45,193 nt of DNA from Alphaproteobacteria bacterium UBA1002 (GTDB lineage Bacteria; Pseudomonadota; Alphaproteobacteria; Rickettsiales; UBA998), in assembly GCA_002291845.1 (NCBI GenBank), contig DBAU01000101.1, positions 1 through 45,193 on the forward strand. Reading direction: 5' to 3'. Made by a program: the position numbers and the translations under genes. Positions within the stretch are counted from its first letter, which is position 1. Each line of letters begins with the position of its first letter. The notes beneath the pieces were generated by a model. That model saw nothing but the letters and a program-made list of their open reading frames with translations, did no database searches and was not told where the DNA came from. This document shows, piece after piece, positions 24,515 to 33,004 of the stretch.

Positions 24515-26827
24515 TTATGCCGCTTTTGCCGAGCGCGGGTGTTTCTCACCGTCGGTGGACTCGTCGCCCGCCACCTCCATGACCGCGATAGCCGCCATGT
24601 TGATGATGTCGGATACAGAGGCGTTCATTTGCAGTATCTGCACCGGACGCGACATGTTGACAAGAATCGGGCCAATGGCCGAACCTTCGCCCAGCTCCGT
24701 CATCAGGCCGGAGGCCACGTTCGCGGTGTGCAGCGCCGGCATGACCAGCACGTTGGCGGGACCGGACAGGCGACAGAACGGATAGAGGCTCATTAGCTCG
24801 GCATTGAGTGCGACGTCCGCGCCCATTTCACCGTCATACTCAAAGTTGACTGCGCGCTGATCCATGACTTTCACGGCATCCACAATGCGCTTGGATTTCT
24901 CGCGCTGCGGATTGCCAAAGCTGGAGAAAGAAAGGAACGCCACACGCGGATCATGACCGAAGTGACGGGCTACTTCCGCCGTGCATTCGGCGATATCGGC
25001 CAGCTGCTCCGGCTCGGGCAGCTCGTTGACCATGGTATCCGACATGAAGATCGTGCGGTTCTTTGCCACGATAATGGACACAGCAAACGGGAAGCGACCA
25101 TCTTTCGGCTCAATGGTGCGCGAGACGGTTTCCAGCGTGCGGTGATAGCCGCGGGTGATACCGGTGATAAGCGCATCTCCATGCCCTGCCTGCAGCATGA
25201 GCGAGGCGAAGGTGTTGCGGTCGTTCTTCACCATACGTGCGACGTCGCGGTAGAGAAAGCCTTTGCGCTGCAGCTTTTCGTACAGCATGTCCACATAGAG
25301 ATCGACATGCTCAGTGAGCGCGGCATTGGTGATTTCAATACCCTCACGGTTAGTGATCTGCATACGCTCCATGGCATTGAGAATACGGTCCTTGCGGCCC
25401 ACCAAAATCGGCGTGCCGTAACCGTAATCGCGCCAATGCGCGGCGGCGCGGATGATTTTCTCCTCTTCGCCTTCCGCGAAGATGACGCGCTTGGGATGCG
25501 CTTTGACACGATCCAGAATGCGGCTCATCGTGTTGGCGGTCGGGTTGAGGCGTGCGGTCAGCGAACGGCGGTAGCCCTCAAGGTCCATGATCGGCTTGCG
25601 GGCCACACCGGTCTGCATCGCCGCCTTGGCAACGGCAACCGGGATAGTGGAGATCAGGCGCGGGTCGAACGGGGTCGGGATGATGTATTCCGGGCCAAAC
25701 TCCATCAGGCGCCCCGCATAGGCAGAGAGCACCTCATCCGGCACTTCCTCGCGCGCCAGCTGCGCGAGCGCCTCGGCCGCGGCGATCTTCATCTCCTCGT
25801 TGATCTCACGGGCACGCACATCGAGCGCACCACGGAAGATATACGGGAAGCCCATCACGTTATTCACCTGGTTCGGATAGTCCGAACGGCCGGTGGCGAC
25901 AATCGCATCCGGGCGGGCTTTCTTGGCTTCTTCCGGCAGAATCTCTGGTACCGGGTTGGCCATCGCGAAAATCACCGGATTCTTCGCCATGCCTTTGACC
26001 ATCTCCGGCGTCACGGCACCCGCGACGGACAGGCCGAGGAACACATCCGCGCCCTTCAGCGCATCGGTGAGGCTCCGCGCATCGGTCTTCACCGCATGCG
26101 CCGATTTCCACTGGTTCATGCCATGCTCGCGGCCTTCGTAAACGACACCGTCACGATCGCACAGCAGCACATTCTGATGGGGCACGCCCATGCGCTTAAT
26201 CAGCTCAAGGCAAGCGATGCCTGCCGCGCCCGCGCCATTGACGACAACCTTCAAATCCTCAAAACGGCGGCCGGTAATGTGCGCTGCGTTGATAAGACCG
26301 GCTGCGGCAATGATCGCGGTGCCATGCTGATCGTCGTGGAACACAGGAATATCCATGGCCTCGCGCAGGCGCTGCTCAATGATGAAGCAGTCTGGCGCGG
26401 CGATGTCTTCAAGGTTGATGCCGCCCCAGCTCGGGCCCAAAATCTTGATGGCATTGACAAATTCATCCACATCGGTGGTATCCACCTCAAGATCGATGCC
26501 GTCGATGTCCGCAAACCGCTTAAAGAGGATGGCCTTGCCTTCCATCACCGGCTTTGACGCCAGCGCACCGAGATTACCAAGGCCAAGCACGGCCGTACCG
26601 TTGGAGATCACCGCAACGAAATTACCCTTGGCTGTGTAGTCATAGGCCGCGTCCGGATTCTCGTGAATCTTCTGGCAGGGAACCGCCACGCCGGGGGAAT
26701 AGCCGAGCGAGAGATCGCGCTGGGTAATCAGCGGCTTGGTGGCCTGCACTGCCAGCTTGCCGGGCTGCCCACGCATATGGAAATCAAGGGCTTCCTCATC
26801 GGAAATCGGTTCGTTCTCAACGGCCAT
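24515..26827 (-). CDS. maeB: NADP-dependent malic enzyme with C-terminal phosphotransacetylase-like domain
   Basis: A 770-residue two-domain protein. Residues 1-430 are malic enzyme (SLGYSPGVAVPC, GTAVLGLGNLGALASKPVMEGK, VFHDDQHGTAII, NAD(P)-binding GAGAAGIACLE). Residues about 440-765 are a phosphotransacetylase-like regulatory domain. It decarboxylates malate to pyruvate with NADP reduction; in known MaeB enzymes the second domain senses acetyl-CoA and lacks acetyltransferase activity. The ATG is at 26827, with GGAG about 11 bases upstream. Single gene, 114 bases upstream of the dsbA-like gene. Confidence 0.96.
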   Translation of the reverse strand: MAVENEPISDEEALDFHMRGQPGKLAVQATKPLITQRDLSLGYSPGVAVPCQKIHENPDAAYDYTAKGNFVAVISNGTAVLGLGNLGALASKPVMEGKAILFKRFADIDGIDLEVDTTDVDEFVNAIKILGPSWGGINLEDIAAPDCFIIEQRLREAMDIPVFHDDQHGTAIIAAAGLINAAHITGRRFEDLKVVVNGAGAAGIACLELIKRMGVPHQNVLLCDRDGVVYEGREHGMNQWKSAHAVKTDARSLTDALKGADVFLGLSVAGAVTPEMVKGMAKNPVIFAMANPVPEILPEEAKKARPDAIVATGRSDYPNQVNNVMGFPYIFRGALDVRAREINEEMKIAAAEALAQLAREEVPDEVLSAYAGRLMEFGPEYIIPTPFDPRLISTIPVAVAKAAMQTGVARKPIMDLEGYRRSLTARLNPTANTMSRILDRVKAHPKRVIFAEGEEEKIIRAAAHWRDYGYGTPILVGRKDRILNAMERMQITNREGIEITNAALTEHVDLYVDMLYEKLQRKGFLYRDVARMVKNDRNTFASLMLQAGHGDALITGITRGYHRTLETVSRTIEPKDGRFPFAVSIIVAKNRTIFMSDTMVNELPEPEQLADIAECTAEVARHFGHDPRVAFLSFSSFGNPQREKSKRIVDAVKVMDQRAVNFEYDGEMGADVALNAELMSLYPFCRLSGPANVLVMPALHTANVASGLMTELGEGSAIGPILVNMSRPVQILQMNASVSDIINMAAIAVMEVAGDESTDGEKHPRSAKAA

Positions 26828-26994
26828 TGTAGGGGCGCTCCGCTCACTCGCTGATGGGTTTCACCCGGCATTGTGCAGCGCAACATATTGATTTCGCGCA
26901 CTTCCCGGGGCGGCTCAAAATACCTGCCAACCGGCGAATTGCAAGAAGAAATCCCAAGATTTTTTGCCGGATGCCCGCCCAGACATCCACGCCA

Positions 26995-27639
26995 TCAAAG
27001 GCTGCGCGTTTGGGGTAAAAAATGTGAAGATTGAGGGAAGTTCAACCCCAGCTCCGCGGCGCGTTCTAGCTGATGCTGCCCTAGCAGATGGGCGATCCCA
27101 TCACTGCCGACGATGGGCTCCAAGCCCTGACACTGCAAGGTGTAACGCAACGGTGGCACGTGACCGTCCGCTTTTTTCAGCTGCGGGCTAATACCCGTAT
27201 CAAAGCTTACCACATAGCCCGGACGGCGGCCTTCCAGCCCCGCGGGGCCTTTCATTGGCGTTCTGTTAAGAATTGAAAGCGCTTCCCGGAGCGGTAGCGC
27301 GTCATTGCGATTGGGCCGGTATTGGTGGTCCCCCTCAAACAATACGCCCATCTGGGCCAAACACTGTAGGGACGCAAAGCCGACGATGGCAACTGTGCGT
27401 TTTTCGGGGGTACCCGCAATTTCTAGATCCACCCCTGCTGAGGCTAGCGCTTCAGCGAGCGCGGTTGGCGCACCTTGCGTATCACGAAACAAAGACAGGC
27501 AACGTGGGTGCAGATGAATCACATCCTGTTGGCGATCGGCAACCAGATGAAGCGTGTTTAATTGTTGAATATCTGCAGGCAGCATTGGACAATCGGTGGT
27601 TGTTATTAAGCGAGGATGATACTGTTGACCGGGGCACAA
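26995..27639 (-). CDS. hypothetical protein
   Basis: An open frame of up to 214 residues, not recognised. It is soluble, with no signal peptide or membrane segment. One stretch resembles a sensory or ligand fold (TVAIVGFASLQCLAQMGVLFEG). The start is uncertain: TTG 27639 gives this length, ATG 27585 gives 196 residues; neither has a strong ribosome site. It is divergent from mutS with only about 73 bases between, so the promoters must overlap. Confidence 0.6.
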   Translation of the reverse strand: MCPGQQYHPRLITTTDCPMLPADIQQLNTLHLVADRQQDVIHLHPRCLSLFRDTQGAPTALAEALASAGVDLEIAGTPEKRTVAIVGFASLQCLAQMGVLFEGDHQYRPNRNDALPLREALSILNRTPMKGPAGLEGRRPGYVVSFDTGISPQLKKADGHVPPLRYTLQCQGLEPIVGSDGIAHLLGQHQLERAAELGLNFPQSSHFLPQTRSL

Positions 27640-27712
27640 AAGTATTAATGTTATGTTAAATTTATCTCCGCAAAGCCGTTGCTTTTCGATACGAAGCCGT
27701 TACACCTAACGC

Positions 27713-30448
27713 ATGACCTCCGCGCCTGCACAGACGGCTTCCGCCCCCTCCCTTTCGCCCGGCATGGCGCAGTATTTGGCGCTGAAGGAGCGGCATCGGG
27801 AGTATCTGCTTTTCTACCGCATGGGCGATTTTTACGAGCTGTTCTTTGAGGATGCCGTGCAGGCAGCAGGAATCCTCGACATCGCGCTGACCAAGCGCGG
27901 CAAGATTGGCGAGGAAGACATCCCCATGTGCGGTGTGCCCGTACATTCGTCGGAAGCCTACCTGCAGCGCTTGATCGCCGCCGGAGTAAAGGTCGCCATC
28001 TGCGAACAGCTGGAAGACCCCGCCGAGGCCAAAAAGCGCGGCAGTAAATCGGTGGTGAGGCGCGACGTAGTGCGCATCGTCACGCCTGGCACCATCACCG
28101 AGGAAGGCCTGCTGGCCCCCACCCGCTCCAATTACCTCGCCTGCCTGGCCGGATCCGCAACAGCGGCGGCGCTGGCCTGGCTGGAGATCACCACCGGCGA
28201 ATTTGCCGTCACCGATACCGCTCCGGAGCGCGCATTAGCCGATCTGGCGCGCCTGCAGCCGAGCGAAGTGCTGATGGCACAAGCCGCTTTGCAGGAGCCG
28301 TCATGGCAAGCGGTGCTGCGCGAATTAGGGGAGCGCGTCACCCCCATCGCCGACACGAGCCTGCATGCAAAACGCGGCGCTGAGCGCCTGCGCGAGTTCT
28401 ATGGCGTGCAAACCACCGAGCCGTGGGGTGAGTTTACACCCGTGGAGCTTTCCGCCTGTGGCGCATTGCTGGATTATGTGTTGCTCACGCAGAAAGACAG
28501 CCTGCCACGTCTCGATCCGCCTAAACGGCAGGCCGCAAGCACCGGCATGGCCATCGACGCCGCCACCCGGCGCAATCTGGAGCTGGTGACCACACTGGCA
28601 GGCACGCGGCAGGGGAGCCTGCTTGCTGCCATTGACCGCACCCGCACGGCGGCCGGGGCACGCCTGCTGGCGCGCTGGCTGTGTGCGCCTCTGACCTCCG
28701 CAGGCAGTATCCGGCAGCGGCACGATGCCGTGCAATCGCTCATGCTCGCCCCTTCTTTGCTGGAGAATGTTGCCGCCACCCTCCGCCATATGCCAGACCT
28801 TGAGCGTGCGCTGAACCGCTTGCTTATGCAACGCGGCGGCCCGCGTGATTTGCTGCAAGTGGCAAATGGCCTGCGCGTCTGCTACGGGTTGCGCGGCCAG
28901 CTGGAGCTGGAGTCCGCCGCCCTGCCCGCCGCGCTGGAGGACATCCGCCAGCAGATGGGTGATCATATGGCGCTGGTCAATCTGCTGACCCGCGCACTGC
29001 GCGAGGATGCACCGCTGCTGGCGCGCGATGGAGGGTTCATCGCCTCCGGCTATCATGCCAGCCTCGACGAGTTCCGCACCCTCCGCGATGAATCCCGACG
29101 TGTCATTGCCGAGATGCAGGGACGCTACGCACAAGAGAGCGGCATCGGCTCACTGAAGATCAAGCATAACCATGTGCTTGGTTATTACATCGAGATCACG
29201 CGGCGGCATGAGAAGCAAGTGCCCGAACATTTCATTCACCGCCAGACCATGAAGGATGCCCTACGCTATTCCACCGTCGAGTTGGGCGAGATTGAGCGCC
29301 GCATCACCGAAGCCGCCGACCGCGCCCTAAAGATTGAGCTGGAGATTTTTGACCAGCTGCTGGATGCCGTGCGTGCGGAAGCGGAGCCGATTCTCTGCGC
29401 CGCCCGCGCGGTGGCGGCGCTCGATGTGTTCCACGGCCTCGCCAGCCTGGCCAAGGAGCAACGCTACTGCCGCCCCGTGATAGAGGAAAGCACCGCGTTT
29501 CACATCATCAAAGGTCGCCATCCAGTGGTCGAGCAGACCATGCGCAAAAGCGGTACGCCGTTCATTGGCAATGATTGTGATCTGGGAAGCCTGACCACGC
29601 CGGACACCGTTCCCCCTCTTCCGGCTCATTCGAGTGGGCCATCCTCTTCGCCTCGAAGCGAAGGATTATCCCGCCTCTGGCTGCTCACCGGACCAAATAT
29701 GGCGGGGAAGTCGACATTTCTGCGCCAGAATGCGCTGATTACCATCCTGGCGCAGATGGGCAGCTTCGTGCCAGCCGAGTCGGCGACCATCGGCATTGTG
29801 GACCGGCTGTTCTCCCGTGTCGGCGCAGCGGATGACCTGGCGCGCGGGCAGTCAACCTTTATGGTGGAGATGGTAGAGACGGCCACCATCCTGCATCAGG
29901 CAACTGACCGTTCGCTGGTCATTCTGGATGAGATCGGCCGCGGCACGGCCACCTATGACGGTATGTCACTGGCATGGGCGGTGGTGGAGCATCTGCACCA
30001 TGTCACCCGCTGCCGGGGATTGTTCGCCACGCATTACCATGAGCTGACGCATCTGGCGGAAACGCTGCCCGGCCTTGCCTGCCACACGATGAAAGTGCGC
30101 GAGTGGAAAGGTGAAGTGATCTTTCTGCATGAAGTCGCGCCCGGCACGGCGGATCGCTCTTATGGTATTCATGTGGCGCGGCTGGCGGGGCTTCCTTCGC
30201 CAGTCATTGCGCGCGCGCAATCCATTCTGCAGGCGCTGGAGGATCAGGACCGCAGCCCCGCCGCCGCCCTCACCGCGCAGAGCCTGCCACTGTTTGCCTT
30301 TGCGCGTGACAGCGCGCCGCCACCGGCCATGGAGAACGCGCCGGATGCGTTGCGTACTGCGCTCAGCGCCATCGACCCTGACGCGCTGACACCGCGCGAG
30401 GCACTGGAAGCGCTCTATAAACTAAAAGAAGCCTCAGGCGAGCGTTGA
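27713..30448 (+). CDS. mutS: DNA mismatch repair protein MutS
   Basis: A 911-residue mismatch-recognition ATPase. The N-terminal mismatch-binding motif FYE is present (RMGDFYELFFEDA), followed by connector, lever and clamp domains, then the ATPase with Walker A GPNMAGKST and Walker B LDEIGRGTATYDG. A roughly 29-residue Ser/Pro-rich insert at about residues 625-653, just before LWLLTGPNMAGKST, is not expected in MutS and is encoded by two adjacent DNA palindromes (29623-29666). The insert keeps the frame. The 3' end overlaps the convergent ferredoxin-like gene by 15 bases. Confidence 0.97.
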   Translation: MTSAPAQTASAPSLSPGMAQYLALKERHREYLLFYRMGDFYELFFEDAVQAAGILDIALTKRGKIGEEDIPMCGVPVHSSEAYLQRLIAAGVKVAICEQLEDPAEAKKRGSKSVVRRDVVRIVTPGTITEEGLLAPTRSNYLACLAGSATAAALAWLEITTGEFAVTDTAPERALADLARLQPSEVLMAQAALQEPSWQAVLRELGERVTPIADTSLHAKRGAERLREFYGVQTTEPWGEFTPVELSACGALLDYVLLTQKDSLPRLDPPKRQAASTGMAIDAATRRNLELVTTLAGTRQGSLLAAIDRTRTAAGARLLARWLCAPLTSAGSIRQRHDAVQSLMLAPSLLENVAATLRHMPDLERALNRLLMQRGGPRDLLQVANGLRVCYGLRGQLELESAALPAALEDIRQQMGDHMALVNLLTRALREDAPLLARDGGFIASGYHASLDEFRTLRDESRRVIAEMQGRYAQESGIGSLKIKHNHVLGYYIEITRRHEKQVPEHFIHRQTMKDALRYSTVELGEIERRITEAADRALKIELEIFDQLLDAVRAEAEPILCAARAVAALDVFHGLASLAKEQRYCRPVIEESTAFHIIKGRHPVVEQTMRKSGTPFIGNDCDLGSLTTPDTVPPLPAHSSGPSSSPRSEGLSRLWLLTGPNMAGKSTFLRQNALITILAQMGSFVPAESATIGIVDRLFSRVGAADDLARGQSTFMVEMVETATILHQATDRSLVILDEIGRGTATYDGMSLAWAVVEHLHHVTRCRGLFATHYHELTHLAETLPGLACHTMKVREWKGEVIFLHEVAPGTADRSYGIHVARLAGLPSPVIARAQSILQALEDQDRSPAAALTAQSLPLFAFARDSAPPPAMENAPDALRTALSAIDPDALTPREALEALYKLKEASGER
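29623..29666. repeat. pair of palindromes inserted in mutS
   Basis: Two adjacent hairpins: GGCTCA/TGGGCC around a six-base loop (29623-29640, one G-T pair), and ATCC-TTCGC/GCGAA-GGAT with a two-base bulge and six-base loop (29641-29666). They occupy most of the coding insert that has no counterpart in usual MutS. They could be a palindromic mobile element domesticated in frame. Confidence 0.55.
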
Positions 30449-30760
30449 GGCAGCATCCGGTAGCGCCAAATGCTGCACGATGTTGCCGCCCTGCAAATGC
30501 TCACGGATAATTTCGTCCACCTCATCCGTGGTGGTTGGGCGATACCAGATTCCTTCCGGGTAGACCACCAGCACCGGGCCAAGCTCGCAGCGGTCCAAAC
30601 ACCCGGCAGCATTCACGCGGACGTCAGAAATGCCCAGCTCTTTGCAGCGCTTCTTCATGTAGTCGCGGATAGGCCCCGCCCCGCGATCAATGCAGCAGCC
30701 GCGCTCATGCCCCTCCGGGCGCTTATTGGTGCAGCAAAAAACGTGATGACGGTAAAACAT
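30434..30760 (-). CDS. thioredoxin-like 2Fe-2S ferredoxin
   Basis: A 108-residue protein with Cys residues spaced as in NuoE-type thioredoxin-like 2Fe-2S ferredoxins: FCCTNKRPEGHERGCC near the N-terminus, then NAAGCLDRCELGPVLVVYPEG. It is probably an electron carrier or Fe-S donor in the cytoplasm. It starts by a TGATG overlap with the yggT stop. Its 3' end overlaps mutS on the other strand. Confidence 0.9.
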   Translation of the reverse strand: MFYRHHVFCCTNKRPEGHERGCCIDRGAGPIRDYMKKRCKELGISDVRVNAAGCLDRCELGPVLVVYPEGIWYRPTTTDEVDEIIREHLQGGNIVQHLALPDAASTLA

Positions 30761-31044
30761 CAGAAGGACAGATACAAAATGGTCTGGCGCAGGAACTCAA
30801 GCCCCACGAACAGCACCAGGGGTGAGAGATCAAACCCGGCCACCAGCGGAACGTAGCGGCGCACCTTCCGCAAAGGCGGCTCGACGAGGCGCTCAAGAAA
30901 TTCAAAGATACGATATACCACCGGCTGATACCGGTTGAGGATGCCGAAATTGATCAGCACGCTCATGATGACCCATCCAAACAGCAGGTAATATGCCAGC
31001 TGGACAATAAAAAGCAGGGTGTGAGAAATGGGGTTTAACACCAT
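30760..31044 (-). CDS. yggT: YggT family membrane protein
   Basis: A 94-residue protein with a first helix (about 10-30), a conserved LEFLERLVEPPLRKVRRYVP amphipathic loop, and a second helix (about 70-90). The PPL-x-R...P signature is typical of YggT (single-repeat form), a family linked to osmotic resistance and membrane protein function. It lies 6 bases after the upstream unknown gene and overlaps the ferredoxin-like gene. Confidence 0.9.
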   Translation of the reverse strand: MVLNPISHTLLFIVQLAYYLLFGWVIMSVLINFGILNRYQPVVYRIFEFLERLVEPPLRKVRRYVPLVAGFDLSPLVLFVGLEFLRQTILYLSF

Positions 31045-31050
31045 GGCAGC

Positions 31051-31479
31051 TTAAACCGCGGGCACATCAAACTGGGAGATAGCGGCAGGCAGAAAGCCTT
31101 CATCCGGACCGCGGCGACGCAGCTCTGCCACGCGCTGCTCCAGCAAGGCCTGCACCGACACACCGGAAAGGCTGAACTGGGCGGGGCGTACAAATGCTTC
31201 CATCAGATCATTCTTGCTGACGCGGAGCACAAATCCTTTGCCTTCCGGGCGCACCCCAGCGGAGACATGGCGCTGCTGAAGTGCACGGGAGAGCTTGCGC
31301 GCTTCCTCATAGTCAGCGATTTTCAGCACGTAATCGACGCGGGTGACACCATCGCGCGTCGTGTGGCTGCCGGTCTCCAGCTGAATCAGGCCAAACAGCT
31401 CTCCCAAAAGCTCTTCAATCACGCTGACCACCTCAACGGTGCGTACATAATCGGCTTTCTGGCGCTCCGTCCAACGCAT
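31051..31479 (-). CDS. hypothetical cytoplasmic protein in yggT operon
   Basis: A 142-residue soluble protein, unrecognised. Predicted helix-rich N-terminus (VVSVIEELLGELFGLIQLETG), a strand-rich middle (GVTRVDYVLKIADYEEARKL) and a basic C-terminal part. GGAGG lies 6 bases before the ATG, the best ribosome site in this operon. It heads the unit with yggT and the 2Fe-2S ferredoxin-like gene. No membrane segment or signal peptide. Confidence 0.75.
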   Translation of the reverse strand: MRWTERQKADYVRTVEVVSVIEELLGELFGLIQLETGSHTTRDGVTRVDYVLKIADYEEARKLSRALQQRHVSAGVRPEGKGFVLRVSKNDLMEAFVRPAQFSLSGVSVQALLEQRVAELRRRGPDEGFLPAAISQFDVPAV

Positions 31480-31533
31480 GCGTATCCTCCGTACTTTGGT
31501 GGACTATAGCGGGCTGATGAAAAAAATACAGCC

Positions 31534-32070
31534 TCATGCGCCGGAACGGCGCGGGCCATGTGCTACGGTCGGAGCTTTTGCGGAAACCGTTCCGAAATAC
31601 ACAATCTTATCCGGATCGCCTTTATCACGGATCGCACATTTCTGATCCCACAGGCTTTTGATATTACACTGAAAGGTACGAAACTCAAAACGATGCCACG
31701 ACGGATTTTGATAGGCATCCCACAACGCCTTGGCATCCACCCGTAAGCGCCCCAGATGGGCCGTGCGCGGTGAAACCGGCTCGGTGGCATCCGGTACGAA
31801 TTCAGCGGGCACGCCATGATAGCGGAACAGACGGGCCAGAGACTCACCCGGCAGCCAGCATTCACGATCATTGTTACGCCCGCTTGCGCAAAAGCCAATG
31901 ACATCCACCAGGTAACTTAAACGATTTTTGGGATAAAGCGCAGAGCATGGCACTGCGCGTTCAGGCGATTCTATTTCAAACGTACCAAAATAATCCCACA
32001 GCATATCCTCCGCCGCCAGGCGGTGATGAAGGGTAGGCTGAGATTCGCGTTCTTCGTGGGACATATGCAT
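31534..32070 (-). CDS. hypothetical protein
   Basis: A 178-residue protein, unrecognised. Aromatic- and Cys-containing (CSALYPKNRLSYLVDVIGFC, WHRFEFRTFQCNIKSLWDQKC), soluble, without signal peptide. Two ATGs are possible (32070, 32064), both with weak ribosome sites. It sits between purU and the yggT operon on the same strand; it may be transcribed with purU. Confidence 0.62.
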   Translation of the reverse strand: MHMSHEERESQPTLHHRLAAEDMLWDYFGTFEIESPERAVPCSALYPKNRLSYLVDVIGFCASGRNNDRECWLPGESLARLFRYHGVPAEFVPDATEPVSPRTAHLGRLRVDAKALWDAYQNPSWHRFEFRTFQCNIKSLWDQKCAIRDKGDPDKIVYFGTVSAKAPTVAHGPRRSGA

Positions 32071-32134
32071 CCAAGTGGCGCACCATAGCGCCAGCGGATG
32101 ACAGTTTTATGACGGGGCAAGCAATGACCGGATA

Positions 32135-33004
32135 CTAGTTAAAAACCACGGTTTTATTGCCATTAAGCAGCACGCGATGCTCGCAGTGGTATTTCACCGC
32201 CCGCGCCAGCACCACGCGCTCGATATCATTACCTACCGCCACCAGCGCTTCGGGTGACAATGTATGATCGACACGCTCGACTTCCTGCTCGATGATCGGT
32301 CCCTCATCCAGGTCATCCGTCACGTAATGCGCCGTGGCACCAATGAGCTTCACGCCGCGCGCATGGGCCTGATGGTAGGGTTTGGCCCCCTTGAAGCTGG
32401 GCAGGAAAGAATGGTGGATATTGATTGCCCTGCCCCGTAACTTTGAGGAAAGCTCTGGGGAGAGAATCTGCATATACCGCGCCAGCACGACAAGGTCGGC
32501 ATGCAGCGCCTCAATCACCCCCATCACCTTAACTTCCTGGGCCGCCTTATCGCCTTCCATGGGGAACCAGTGATAGGGAATACCATAAGATTCCACCAGT
32601 GCGCGCAGATCATCATGGTTGGAAATGACGGCGGGAATCTCGACATCGAACCAGCCGGAACGGTAGCGATACAGCAAGTCATGCAGGCAGTGGTCGAACT
32701 TGGAGACCATGATAATCACGCGCGGCTTGCGGGCGCGGTCATGCAAGGCCCAGCGCATGGAAAACGGTGTTGCCACTTCACGGGCAAAACGTGCCTCAAT
32801 GCCGGATTGCTCGGGCGTCTTCTCCCCCGCAGCAAAATGCATACGGAGGAAGAAGGCATCCGTACTGGGATCGCCAAATTGTGTGGATTCGATGATGAAT
32901 CCATCGATACCGGCGATGAAACCGGATACCGCAGCCACAATGCCGCGCACATCACGGCAGGATAGCGTGAGGATATATTCACGCGCTGAGGGAGACGTCA
33001 TCAT
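32135..33004 (-). CDS. purU: formyltetrahydrofolate deformylase
   Basis: A 289-residue enzyme with an N-terminal ACT domain (about residues 8-85) and a formyltransferase-fold domain. NIHHSFLPSFKGAKPYHQA and the later VTDDLDEGPIIEQ carry the catalytic His and Asp of the PurU/PurN family. It hydrolyses 10-formyl-tetrahydrofolate to formate and tetrahydrofolate, balancing one-carbon pools. Two adjacent ATGs lie at 33004 and 33001. It overlaps the 3' end of the divL gene by 26 bases, so both may be co-transcribed. Confidence 0.95.
   Translation of the reverse strand: MMTSPSAREYILTLSCRDVRGIVAAVSGFIAGIDGFIIESTQFGDPSTDAFFLRMHFAAGEKTPEQSGIEARFAREVATPFSMRWALHDRARKPRVIIMVSKFDHCLHDLLYRYRSGWFDVEIPAVISNHDDLRALVESYGIPYHWFPMEGDKAAQEVKVMGVIEALHADLVVLARYMQILSPELSSKLRGRAINIHHSFLPSFKGAKPYHQAHARGVKLIGATAHYVTDDLDEGPIIEQEVERVDHTLSPEALVAVGNDIERVVLARAVKYHCEHRVLLNGNKTVVFN

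Noticed and set aside
24953..26557. 534-codon open frame antisense to maeB
   Set aside because: A shadow of a strongly conserved gene with GC-biased third positions; its His/Arg-rich translation has no domain and no ribosome site was seen.
27625..27657. TTGACC promoter-like element upstream of mutS
   Set aside because: The -35 match is good but no -10 element sits at a proper spacing (best candidates are 15 or 21 bases away).
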